64,000 bases of DNA. It comes from Myxococcales bacterium. GTDB taxonomy: Bacteria > Myxococcota_A > Polyangia > Haliangiales > Haliangiaceae. The position numbers and the translations under genes are program-made. The notes under the pieces are model-generated. The model saw nothing but the letters and a program-made list of their open reading frames with translations, did no database searches and was not told where the DNA came from. Shown here piece after piece: positions 17,094-27,886 of the stretch; positions within the stretch are counted from its first letter, which is position 1, and every line of letters starts with the position of its first letter. The stretch is taken from assembly GCA_016707895.1 (NCBI GenBank), contig JADJGV010000006.1, positions 124,001 through 188,000 of the forward strand, read 5' to 3'.

Positions 17094-18062
17094 ATGAGCG
17101 ACCCCCACCCGTCCGAGATCACTCCCCCCGCGGTGTACTGGAACCGCCGCGCGTTCCTGCGCGGCGGCGCGCTGGCCGCCGGCGCGGTCGCCACCGCGGC
17201 GCTGTACCGGCGCGTCAACGGCGTGGCGCTGCGCGGCGTCGACACCGCGCTGATCGCCGGGATCCGGCCGGCGCCCGCCGCGAGCGACCCCAGCGGCTTC
17301 CGCGTCGACGAGGCGCTGACGCCCCTCACCGCCGTCGCCAACTACAACAACTTCTACGAGTTCACCACCGACAAGGACGGCGTCGCCGCCGCCGCCGCCG
17401 GCTTCGACACCCGCGGCTGGACGGTCGAGGTCGGCGGGCTGGTCGGCAAGCCGCGCACGTTCGATCTCGACACGCTGCGCGCGCTGGCGCCGCTCGAGGA
17501 GCGCGTCTACCGGATGCGCTGCGTCGAGGCGTGGTCGATGGTCATCCCGTGGGTCGGCTGCTCGCTCGGCAAGCTCCTGGCCGCGGTCGAGCCGCTCGGC
17601 GACGCGCGCTTCGTCGCGTTCGAGACGCTCTACGACCCGGCGCGGATGCCGGGCCAGCGGACCGACGTGCTCGACTGGCCCTACCGCGAGGGCCTGCGCA
17701 TGGACGAGGCGATGCACCCGCTGACGCTCCTGGCCACCGGCCTGTACGGGCGCGATCTGCCGCCACAGGACGGCGCGCCGGTGCGGCTGGTGGTGCCGTG
17801 GAAGTACGGCTTCAAGGGCGTGAAGTCGATCGTCAAGATCACGCTGACCGCCGGCATGCCGCCGACCACCTGGAACCGCGCCGCGCCCGACGAGTACGGC
17901 TTCTACGCCAACGTCAACCCGGCGGTGCCGCACCCGCGGTGGAGCCAGGCCACCGAGCAGCGCATCGGCGAGTCCGGCCGCCGCAAGACCCTGCCCTTCA
18001 ACGGCTACGCCGACCAGGTCGCGAGCCTCTACGCCGGGATGGATCTGCGTGCCGACTTCTAG
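17094..18062 (+). CDS. msrP: Periplasmic methionine sulfoxide reductase catalytic subunit MsrP
   Basis: A 322-residue molybdopterin oxidoreductase. The N-terminus has a twin-arginine signal (NRRAFLRGGALAAGAVATAAL), so it is exported folded with its cofactor. RMRCVEAWSMVIPW holds the molybdenum-ligating cysteine (Cys143), nearly the same as in Escherichia coli MsrP (YedY). Further conserved pieces are NYNNFYEF and PWKYGFKG(V)KSIVKI. Length is close to the family's usual 330. MsrP repairs oxidised methionines in envelope proteins and receives electrons from membrane MsrQ. The next gene, overlapping by 14 bases, encodes an MsrQ-like domain fused to reductase modules. Confidence 0.93.
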   Translation: MSDPHPSEITPPAVYWNRRAFLRGGALAAGAVATAALYRRVNGVALRGVDTALIAGIRPAPAASDPSGFRVDEALTPLTAVANYNNFYEFTTDKDGVAAAAAGFDTRGWTVEVGGLVGKPRTFDLDTLRALAPLEERVYRMRCVEAWSMVIPWVGCSLGKLLAAVEPLGDARFVAFETLYDPARMPGQRTDVLDWPYREGLRMDEAMHPLTLLATGLYGRDLPPQDGAPVRLVVPWKYGFKGVKSIVKITLTAGMPPTTWNRAAPDEYGFYANVNPAVPHPRWSQATEQRIGESGRRKTLPFNGYADQVASLYAGMDLRADF

Positions 18063-19764
18063 CGCGACCGCGACCGCCGCGCCGATGCCCACGCCCGCCA
18101 CGCCCGCCGCGCCCGCGCCGCCGACCTTCGACGCCGGCTTCGCGCGCCGGTTCGCCTGGCTGTGCGGGCTGACGCCGCTGGCGGTGCTGGCCTGGGACGC
18201 GTACCGCGGCCAGCTCGGCGTCAACGCCGTCAGCTACGCCATCCACACCACCGGCCTGCTCGGGCTGGTGTGCCTGGTGGCGTCCCTCGCGATCACCCCG
18301 CTGCGCCGCCTGACCGGCGCGGCGACGCTGGTCGCGGCGCGGCGGCCGCTGGGCCTGCTCGCCTTCGGCTACGTCGCGCTGCACCTCGCGATCTTCTTCT
18401 GGTTCGATCGCGATCGCAGCGTCGGCGCGACGATCGACGAGGTGCTCGAGCGCCGCTACCTGCAGGTCGGCATGGGCGCGCTGCTGGCGATGGTGCCGCT
18501 GGCGATCACGTCGACCGATCGGATGATCAGCCGGCTGGGGCCGCGCCGCTGGAAGGCGCTGCACCGCCTGGCCTACGCGGCCGCCATCGGCGGCGTCGTC
18601 CACTACTACCTGCTGGTCAAGGCCGACACCCGACAGCCGCGCGCGTTCGCGGTCGTCCTCGGCGGCCTGCTGCTGCTGCGGGTGGTCGGCCACTACCTCG
18701 ACCTGCGCGCCAAGGCCCGCCGCGCCGTCGCGCCCGCCGCCGCCGCCCCCGCCGCGGGCAAGCCGTGGCGCGGCACGCTCAAAGTCGCGCGGGTGTTCGA
18801 CGAGAGCCCCGACGTGCGCACGTTCCGGCTGGTCGCGCCCGACGGCGGGCCGCCGCCGTTCACCCACCGCCCCGGCCAGCACCTGACGCTCGAGCTGACC
18901 ATCGCCGGCCAGCGGGTGTTCCGCTCGTACACGATCGCGTCGTCGCCGACCCGGGCCGGCGCCATCGAGCTCACCGTCAAGCGCCAGGACGGCGGCCGCG
19001 GCGGCTCGAAGCACGTCCACGCGACGCTGGTCGAGGGCGCGCTGGTGTCGGTCCGCGGCCCCCACGGCGACTTCGTCTTCGACGGCGCCGGCGCCGATCA
19101 CGTCGTCTTGATCGCCGGCGGCGTCGGCATCACGCCGGTGATGGCGATGCTGCGGTCGCTGACCGACCGCGCGTGGCCGGGCCGGGTCGATCTGCTCTAC
19201 GGCGTGCGCACCGACCAGGACGTGGTCTTCGCCGACGAGCTGGCCTACCTCGAGGCCCGCTTCCCGACCTTGCACGTGACCCGGGTGGCGTCGAGCCCCG
19301 ACGTCGGCCCGGCCTGGACCGGCGCCCGCGGCCACGTCGATCGCGCGCGCCTCGCCGCGGTGCCCGGCCTCGCCGCCGCGCCGATCTACCTGTGCGGCCC
19401 CGCACCGATGATGGCCGCGGTCACCGCCGCGCTGCGCGAGCTCGGCGTGCCCGCCGCCGCGATCCACACCGAGGCGTTCGTCGCCGCCGCCGCGCCGCCG
19501 GTCGACGCCGTGGGCGGCGAGGTCGCGTTCGCGCGGTCGGGCAAGCGGGCCAGCGGCCTGACCGTGCTCGATGCCGCCGAGGCGTGCGGCGTCGACCTGC
19601 CGTCCGAGTGCCGCGCTGGCATCTGCGGCCAGTGCAAGACCCGGCTCGTGCGCGGCGAGGTCCGGATGGGCGCGGTGTCCGCGCTGAGCGCACGTGAGCG
19701 GACGGATGGCTACATCCTCGCCTGTCAGGCGCACCCGGTGAGCGAGATCGTCGTCGATGCCTGA
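18049..19764 (+). CDS. msrQ: MsrQ-like heme membrane domain fused to FAD/NAD reductase and 2Fe-2S ferredoxin
   Basis: A 571-residue fusion, taken from GTG 18049 (a later ATG at 18085 is possible). Residues about 30-225 are a ferric-reductase-like membrane domain of MsrQ type with histidines suited to bind heme (H66, H112, H172, H185). Residues about 240-345 are an FAD-binding reductase domain with RSYTIASS (292-299), and about 350-470 an NAD(P) domain with GGVGITPVMAML and CGPAPMM. Residues about 485-571 are a plant-type 2Fe-2S ferredoxin with Cys521, 526, 529 and 559. Ordinary MsrQ is only the membrane part and takes electrons from quinones or a separate flavin reductase. Here NAD(P)H could feed FAD, the iron-sulfur centre, heme and then MsrP in one polypeptide. 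Domain calls are from motifs; the electron path is inferred. Confidence 0.88.
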   Translation: MPTSSATATAAPMPTPATPAAPAPPTFDAGFARRFAWLCGLTPLAVLAWDAYRGQLGVNAVSYAIHTTGLLGLVCLVASLAITPLRRLTGAATLVAARRPLGLLAFGYVALHLAIFFWFDRDRSVGATIDEVLERRYLQVGMGALLAMVPLAITSTDRMISRLGPRRWKALHRLAYAAAIGGVVHYYLLVKADTRQPRAFAVVLGGLLLLRVVGHYLDLRAKARRAVAPAAAAPAAGKPWRGTLKVARVFDESPDVRTFRLVAPDGGPPPFTHRPGQHLTLELTIAGQRVFRSYTIASSPTRAGAIELTVKRQDGGRGGSKHVHATLVEGALVSVRGPHGDFVFDGAGADHVVLIAGGVGITPVMAMLRSLTDRAWPGRVDLLYGVRTDQDVVFADELAYLEARFPTLHVTRVASSPDVGPAWTGARGHVDRARLAAVPGLAAAPIYLCGPAPMMAAVTAALRELGVPAAAIHTEAFVAAAAPPVDAVGGEVAFARSGKRASGLTVLDAAEACGVDLPSECRAGICGQCKTRLVRGEVRMGAVSALSARERTDGYILACQAHPVSEIVVDA

Positions 19765-19811
19765 TCGCTACCCGCGTTCAGGCTAGCCCAAGGCCCCGAC
19801 GTTTTCGTAGG

Positions 19812-21440
19812 ATGGTCGGAATGGCTCGTACTCCGCTGGCGTCCTCCCTCCGCACGCTGTGGCGCGATCTGACCCGCGCCCGCGCCCAGGGCATCCCCGT
19901 CGATGAGCTAGCCGATCGCGCCGCCGCCCGGCCGCGCCCGTCGCGCCGCGAGGTCCTGGCCGGCGCCGCCGCCGGCGCCGCGCTGCTGGCGGCGCCCGGG
20001 CGCGCCCGCGCCGCCGCGGCCGATCCCACCGTCGCGATCATCGGCGGCGGCATCGCCGGCCTCAGCTGCGCGTTGACCCTGCTCGACAAGGGCGTCGAGT
20101 CGACGGTGTACGAGGCGTCGGGGCGCGTCGGCGGTCGCATGTACTCCAACCGCACCGGCTACTGGAGCGCCGGGCAGATCAGCGAGTGGGGCGGCGAGCT
20201 GATCGACACCGGCCACGCGACGGTCCAGGACCTGGCCGCGCGCTTCGGCCTCCCGGTCGACGATCTGTTCGCGCTGCAGCCGGCCGGCTCCGACGAGGTC
20301 TACCGGGTGCTCGGCGGCTACTACCCGCGGGCCCAGGCCAACGCCGACTTCGACGCGATCTTCGCCGCGGTCAAGGCCGACCTCCGCGCGGCGCCGTTCC
20401 CCACCACCTGGGACGCGTACACCGCGGCCGGCGCGACGCTCGACGCGCTCAGCGCCTACGACTGGATCGAGTCGCGCATCCCTGGCGGCCACGCCAGCCC
20501 GCTCGGCGCGATGCTCGACCTGGCCTACGCGATCGAGTACGGCGCCGACACCACGCAGCAGTCGTCGTTGAACCTGCTCTACCTGCTGGCCTACCAGCCC
20601 AAGCCGTACGACCACACGCTGGCGGTGTTCGGCGAGTCCGACGAGCGCTACCACATCCGCGGCGGCAACCAGCGCCTGCCCGAGGCGATCGCCGCCTACC
20701 TGGGCGATCGGGTGGTCACCGGGGAGAAGCTGGTCAGGCTCAAGGAGACCGCCGGCGGGCGCTACAAGCTCAGCTTCGAGCGCGGCAACCAGACCATCGA
20801 TCGCACGTTCGACTACGTCGTGCTGGCGCTGCCGTTCGCCGCCTACACGTTCGACTACGCGCAGGCCGGGTTCGATCCGCTCAAGCTCGACGCGATCACC
20901 AGCCTCGGCCGCGGCCACAACGGCAAGCTGCAGCTGCAGTTCAACGCCCGCGGCTGGAACGGCGCCGGCCCGTGGCCAGGCATCGCCAACGGCTCGAGCT
21001 ACAGCGACACCGGCTACCAGTGCAGCTGGGACGTCACCCGCGGCCAGGCCGGCGCGCCGGGCATCCTCAACCTGTACTCGGGCGGCGGGGTCACCGACGC
21101 GATGCGCACGACGACGCCGTTCGCGACCGCGGCCAACGCGCAGGTCCGCGCCGACGCCACCGCCGGCCTGGCCCAGCTGGCGCCGGTGTTCCCCGGCCTG
21201 GCGTGGAACGGCAAGGCGACCCAGTCGATCTGGCACAAGGCGCCCCTGTTCAACGCGTCGTACGCCTACTACAGCCCCGGCAGCTACACCCGCTTCGCGG
21301 GCTACGAGGCCGAGCCCCAGGGCGGCGTGTACTTCTGCGGCGAGCACACGTCGCTCGACTACCAGGGCTTCATGGAGGGCGGCGCGTTCACCGGCGTCGC
21401 CACCGGCAAGGCGCTGAAGCGCGCCATCCGCAACGCCTGA
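19812..21440 (+). CDS. Exported flavin amine oxidase-like protein
   Basis: A 542-residue FAD enzyme of the monoamine oxidase/L-amino-acid oxidase superfamily. The first 60 residues include SRREVLAGAAAGAALLAAPG, a likely twin-arginine signal. The FAD site is VAIIGGGIAGLSCALTLLDKG followed by VYEASGRVGGRMYSNR. The C-terminal FAD contact is YFCGEHTSLDYQGFMEGG. The size is somewhat larger than most bacterial members, owing to the N-terminal extension. Starts at 19812 and 19821 are both possible. Likely oxidises an amine or amino acid in the periplasm; the actual substrate cannot be deduced. It follows the MsrQ fusion by 48 bases and may or may not share its transcript. Confidence 0.85.
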   Translation: MVGMARTPLASSLRTLWRDLTRARAQGIPVDELADRAAARPRPSRREVLAGAAAGAALLAAPGRARAAAADPTVAIIGGGIAGLSCALTLLDKGVESTVYEASGRVGGRMYSNRTGYWSAGQISEWGGELIDTGHATVQDLAARFGLPVDDLFALQPAGSDEVYRVLGGYYPRAQANADFDAIFAAVKADLRAAPFPTTWDAYTAAGATLDALSAYDWIESRIPGGHASPLGAMLDLAYAIEYGADTTQQSSLNLLYLLAYQPKPYDHTLAVFGESDERYHIRGGNQRLPEAIAAYLGDRVVTGEKLVRLKETAGGRYKLSFERGNQTIDRTFDYVVLALPFAAYTFDYAQAGFDPLKLDAITSLGRGHNGKLQLQFNARGWNGAGPWPGIANGSSYSDTGYQCSWDVTRGQAGAPGILNLYSGGGVTDAMRTTTPFATAANAQVRADATAGLAQLAPVFPGLAWNGKATQSIWHKAPLFNASYAYYSPGSYTRFAGYEAEPQGGVYFCGEHTSLDYQGFMEGGAFTGVATGKALKRAIRNA

Positions 21441-21449
21441 TCGCGCGGC

Positions 21450-24248
<2,799 letters not shown>

Positions 24249-24290
24249 GGGCGCCGTTTATACCAGCGCCCTCGGGCGCGCCCGCCGCGA

Positions 24291-25076
24291 TCAGCGCTTC
24301 AGGCGGAACAGCACCACCTTGACCGTGCACATCGGCGCCGCCGCGCCGTTCACCAGGTACGGCCGGAACGTCCAGGCGCGCATCGCGCGGGCCAGCTCGG
24401 CGTCGTAGGCGTCGTAGCCGGTCGACTGGATCACGTCGACGCTGTCGACCGCGCCGCCCCGGGTCACGCACAGCTTGATCGTGCCGCGCACCTGGTCGCG
24501 GCCGTCGCGCACCATCGCCAGCCGCACCGGATCCGAGGGGTAGAGCGCGTCGTTGCCCGACAGCCGCAGGCCGGCGGCGACCGTCGGCGGCACGATCTCG
24601 ACGCGGGTGATCGTGTCGGCGGGCGGGTCCTTGGCCTTGGGCGGCTCGGGCTCACCGCACGGCGGCGTCGCGCAGGTGCCGGTGCCGGTCAGCTCCGAGG
24701 TCGGATCGCCGCCGGGGTTGTCGCCGCCGCCGCCCGGCGTGTCGCCGCCGCCGGTGGGACCGATCGCCACCACCTTGGTCGGATCCGGCGGCTCGACCTT
24801 CACCGGCTGCACCGGCACCACCGGCTTGATCTTGGGCGCGACCGCGGCGCGCTGGACCTTGAGCCGGGCGCCCGGCGGCGGCCCGCCGGCCTCGTCCTTG
24901 GGGATGCTGGGGCCCAGCTTGACCGCCGTGCGGTCGGTGACCGGCAGCGGCTCGATCTTCCAGAACGCGACCACCACCAGGGCCGCCAGCGCCGCGGCGT
25001 GGCCGGCGGTGGTGCCCACGATCAGGGCGGTCTTCCAGCGGGGCGACTTGGTGCGCACGGCGATGCGTTCGAACAT
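24291..25076 (-). CDS. TonB-type energy transducer / AgmX-like protein
   Basis: A 261-residue protein with an N-terminal cytoplasmic stretch, one membrane segment (ALIVGTTAGHAAALAALVVVAFW), a long Pro/Gly/Thr-rich periplasmic linker and a C-terminal TonB-like domain containing GTIKLCVTRGGAVDSVDVIQSTGYDAYD in its normal position before a final strand pair. Two cysteines in the C-terminal domain (in KLCVT and PMCTV) may pair. Such proteins transmit energy or link inner membrane complexes to the outer membrane; in myxobacteria several belong to gliding machinery, but nothing here supports that link. It sits directly upstream of the M16 peptidase gene on the minus strand. No ExbB/ExbD genes are nearby. 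Confidence 0.8.
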   Translation of the reverse strand: MFERIAVRTKSPRWKTALIVGTTAGHAAALAALVVVAFWKIEPLPVTDRTAVKLGPSIPKDEAGGPPPGARLKVQRAAVAPKIKPVVPVQPVKVEPPDPTKVVAIGPTGGGDTPGGGGDNPGGDPTSELTGTGTCATPPCGEPEPPKAKDPPADTITRVEIVPPTVAAGLRLSGNDALYPSDPVRLAMVRDGRDQVRGTIKLCVTRGGAVDSVDVIQSTGYDAYDAELARAMRAWTFRPYLVNGAAAPMCTVKVVLFRLKR

Positions 25077-25180
25077 CCCCGTCCCGACGCGTCACCTCCG
25101 CCGCCGATCTAACCGCGCCCCTGACCGCCCGTGGCCCCGCCGCGACCCGCCGCCGCAACCCGGTGTCGCAGGGGCTCAGC

Positions 25181-25198
25181 GGGCTCGGCGACGAGCCC
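25181..25198 (-). terminator. Tetraloop hairpin downstream of the MopE-like lipoprotein gene
   Basis: A perfect stem GGGCTCG/CGAGCCC with a four-base loop lies 14 bases beyond the stop of the minus-strand gene at 25212. It is a plausible intrinsic terminator, or its remnant, as no T-run follows on the minus strand. Confidence 0.5.
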
Positions 25199-25211
25199 CC
25201 TGGAACCGCGG

Positions 25212-26714
25212 TCAATCGGGGATCGTGCCGGGGTCGGTGACGTCGACCGACCACTGGAAGTTGTCGAGCGCGACCAGCGAGTCGAGCACGTGGTCGCTGG
25301 TGTCCCAGATCGCGATGCGCAGCGTGATGACCTCGCCGCCGACCACGTTGCCGCTGGTCTGCAGCCAGCCGGTGGCGCCGCCCTGGAGGCTGTTGGTGTC
25401 GCAGTCGCCGGGCGACGAGGTGTCGAGGCCGGTGCCGGCGAGCTGCGCGGTGCCGGTGCAGCTGTTGATCGTGCCGGCCACCGCGCTGAACGCGCAGCCG
25501 GTGCCGCCGTTGACGCACTGGGTGAACAGGCCGGTGTTGCCGAAGCCGAGGTTCACGCCCACCGGGTAGACGTTCATCGTCGTCGGCTGGCGGTAGAACG
25601 CCAGGTTCTTGTCGGTCGGGTTGGCCGGCGTGCCGGCCCAGGTCGAGTTGAGCAGCGCGACGAAGAAGTCGTTGTACGGGCTGCACACCCACTCGGGGAA
25701 CTCGGCCGAGAAGAAGTTCGACGCGAACGAGAACGACTTGGCGTTCGACGGCACCCGGATGCGCAAGGTCAGCATCACCGAGTCCTCGGCCATCGACAGC
25801 GCGTTGATCTCGGGGCACCCCGGCGCGTTGGGCAGCATGCCGCCGTTGGCGGCCAGCCAGTCGGCGGGGAAGGCGCTCGACGTGTTGTGCATCAGCGAGG
25901 TCGCGAAGTCGACGTGGGCCGGGTTCTGCTGGCCGACCGCCGCCGCGGCGCCGCTCGCCAGGAGCGCCATGCTGGCGCCGCCCTGGGGCAGCGTGCCGGG
26001 GCCGAAGTTGGGGCGGATCGAGTGGCCGCGAGCGTCGGGCGCGCCCATGCCGCTGGCCAGCGACAGCGTCGCGCTGATCACGCCCCAGCGCCGCGACGCC
26101 TCGGTGGTCTCGGTGCACAGGTCCATCGCCTTGGCGTAGTCGACCGCCATCGACGAGTTCGACACCAGGCCGGTGTCACACGCGACGATCGTGTTGTCGA
26201 TGTTGCCGTCGCAGTCGTCGTCGACGTCGTTGCCGGCGGCGTCGAACGCGCCCGGGTTGACCAGCTCGGGGCGGGTGCAGCCCGAGGTGTCGTCGCAGCA
26301 GTCGCCATCGCAGGTGGTGAAGCCGTCGTTGTCGTTGTCGGCGTTCTGGTCCGGGGTGCCGCTGCAGTCCTCGTCGATGCCGTTGCCGCAGACCTCCTCG
26401 GTGGGCAGCACCTGGCCCTGGCACAGGCTCCACTGCCGGTTGGGCAGGCACGAGCGGGTGCCGCCGTGGCACGGCCCGACGCCGTCGGTGGCGGGGATGC
26501 CGTCGTAGCAGGGCATCGTGTCGCCGGGGTCGCACTCGCTCGAGCAGCTGCCCGCCTGGCAGGTCTCGAGCGCCCCGCACGCGTGGCCGCAGGTGCCGCA
26601 GTTGGCGGGGTCGTTGTCGAGATCGACGCCGGGACAATCCGAGTTGTCCGATGGCGCCGCCGGCCCGCACGCCGCGAGCGCCAGGGTGGCGATGATGGGG
26701 ACGATCCAGCGCAT
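25212..26714 (-). CDS. MopE-like Cys/Asp-rich lipoprotein with choice-of-anchor-type domain
   Basis: A 500-residue secreted lipoprotein starting at ATG 26712-26714 behind AAGGAG. The signal ends LALAACG (Cys16). The first 170 residues are rich in Cys and Asp, with CGTCGHACG, EVCGNGIDEDCSG and VDDDCDGNIDN, the last two matching the MopE-type (V-C-G-N-G-I-D-E-D-C) repeats thought to bind metal. The remainder (about 180-500) is a beta-rich domain resembling the choice-of-anchor L type found on many myxobacterial surface proteins, with MLTLRIRVPSNAKSFSFASNFFSAEFPEWV as its clearest piece. Probable role: surface or outer-membrane protein of unknown function. The 163-base gap to the divergent FKBP gene should hold both promoters. 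Confidence 0.78.
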   Translation of the reverse strand: MRWIVPIIATLALAACGPAAPSDNSDCPGVDLDNDPANCGTCGHACGALETCQAGSCSSECDPGDTMPCYDGIPATDGVGPCHGGTRSCLPNRQWSLCQGQVLPTEEVCGNGIDEDCSGTPDQNADNDNDGFTTCDGDCCDDTSGCTRPELVNPGAFDAAGNDVDDDCDGNIDNTIVACDTGLVSNSSMAVDYAKAMDLCTETTEASRRWGVISATLSLASGMGAPDARGHSIRPNFGPGTLPQGGASMALLASGAAAAVGQQNPAHVDFATSLMHNTSSAFPADWLAANGGMLPNAPGCPEINALSMAEDSVMLTLRIRVPSNAKSFSFASNFFSAEFPEWVCSPYNDFFVALLNSTWAGTPANPTDKNLAFYRQPTTMNVYPVGVNLGFGNTGLFTQCVNGGTGCAFSAVAGTINSCTGTAQLAGTGLDTSSPGDCDTNSLQGGATGWLQTSGNVVGGEVITLRIAIWDTSDHVLDSLVALDNFQWSVDVTDPGTIPD

Positions 26715-26877
26715 GAGGGCTCCTTGCCGACCGACGAAGCTACCCGCGGACTGTCCAACGGATCGCCGATCCGCACAAGCGTCGAGTCGCTGGCGGCGGC
26801 CGGATCCAGCGCGCATGGCCACCACGAGACCGACCGCGCCGGTTGTCGCGCGGCGTCCGGTTGGGCAAGCTCCGGCC

Positions 26878-27234
26878 ATGTCGATGACCACGACCGCCTC
26901 CGGGCTGCAGTACCAGGACACCCGCGCCGGCACCGGCGCCTCCCCCACCACCGGCCAGACCTGCGTGATGCACTACACCGGGTGGCTGTGGGTCAACGGC
27001 GCGAAGGGCGCCAAGTTCGACTCGAGCCACGATCGCGGCCAGCCGTTCAGCTTCCCGATCGGCCGCGGCCGGGTGATCAAGGGCTGGGACGAGGGCGTGG
27101 CGTCGATGCAGGTCGGCGGCGCGCGCACGCTGCTGATCCCGCCCGACCTCGGCTACGGCGCCCGCGGCGCTGGCGGCGTCATCCCGCCGGGCGCGACGCT
27201 GCTGTTCGAGGTCGAGCTGCTCGAGCTGCGGTGA
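26878..27234 (+). CDS. FKBP-type peptidyl-prolyl cis-trans isomerase
   Basis: A 118-residue single-domain FKBP. Start chosen at ATG 26878, which gives a protein beginning MSMTTTASGLQYQDTRAGTG, the usual entry strand of bacterial FKBPs. Family pieces follow in order: MHYTGWL, KFDSSHDRGQPFSFPIG, VIKGWDEGVASMQVGG, LIPPDLGYGARG and the last strand LLFEVELLEL. No signal peptide is visible, so it is cytosolic and catalyses prolyl isomerisation during folding. Its divergent partner is the MopE-like lipoprotein; the next gene downstream on the same strand begins 38 bases later. Confidence 0.92.
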   Translation: MSMTTTASGLQYQDTRAGTGASPTTGQTCVMHYTGWLWVNGAKGAKFDSSHDRGQPFSFPIGRGRVIKGWDEGVASMQVGGARTLLIPPDLGYGARGAGGVIPPGATLLFEVELLELR

Positions 27235-27272
27235 GCGGCAACCTCCCTGCCGGCGTGCTAGGTTGACTTCAG

Positions 27273-27824
27273 ATGCGTCCGGGTTCGATCGCTCTCGCTG
27301 TCGGAAGCGCGATCGTCGCTGTCGGCGGGCTCTACCTGCTGGTCGAGCTCCGGCGCGGCGCCGCCGCCCCGGCCCCCGCCGCGGGTGAGCCGGCCCGCGT
27401 CGGCGCGGCGCGCCCGACCCCGGCGCCCGAGCGCGCGCCGGCCCGCCCCAGCCCGGCGCCGATGCCGGCCGCGCTGGCGGGCAAGCGCCCCGAGCCGCCC
27501 CCCGGCGACAGCGCCCCGATGGTGGCCAAGCTCGAGGCCGACCGCGCCGCGCTGGGCGACGCCGTGCTCTCGGTCGAGACCAGCGACCACCTGCTCGAGG
27601 CCAACAAGCTGTACGACCGCGGCGACTACGACGGCGCCCGGCAGCTGGCGATCAAGCTCCTGAGCGAGGCGCCCGGCAACGTCCGGCTGCTGCGCGTGGT
27701 GGTGTCGTCGTCGTGCATCCTCGGCGACGGCGAGCAGGCCAACCAGTACGCGCCGCAGCTGCCGCCGCCCGATCGCGACCAGATGGCCGATCGCTGCGCC
27801 AAGTTCCAGATCGCGTTGAAGTAG
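27273..27824 (+). CDS. Membrane-anchored protein with one TPR-like pair
   Basis: A 183-residue protein with an N-terminal membrane anchor (IALAVGSAIVAVGGLYLLVEL), a Pro/Ala-rich linker (about 30-75) and a helical region with SDHLLEANKLYDRGDYDGARQLAIKLL, a tetratricopeptide-like unit. Two cysteines near the C-terminus (in SSSCIL and DRCAK) could pair. TPR-type segments mediate protein contacts; the partner is unknown. It lies between the FKBP and the DUF6918 gene on the same strand with small gaps, but each has its own short upstream space. Confidence 0.65.
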   Translation: MRPGSIALAVGSAIVAVGGLYLLVELRRGAAAPAPAAGEPARVGAARPTPAPERAPARPSPAPMPAALAGKRPEPPPGDSAPMVAKLEADRAALGDAVLSVETSDHLLEANKLYDRGDYDGARQLAIKLLSEAPGNVRLLRVVVSSSCILGDGEQANQYAPQLPPPDRDQMADRCAKFQIALK

Positions 27825-27886
27825 GCCGCGGTCGCTGGCGACGCCCGTCAACTCGGCTACAGTCCGCGTCCGAAAGGACCGGATGA

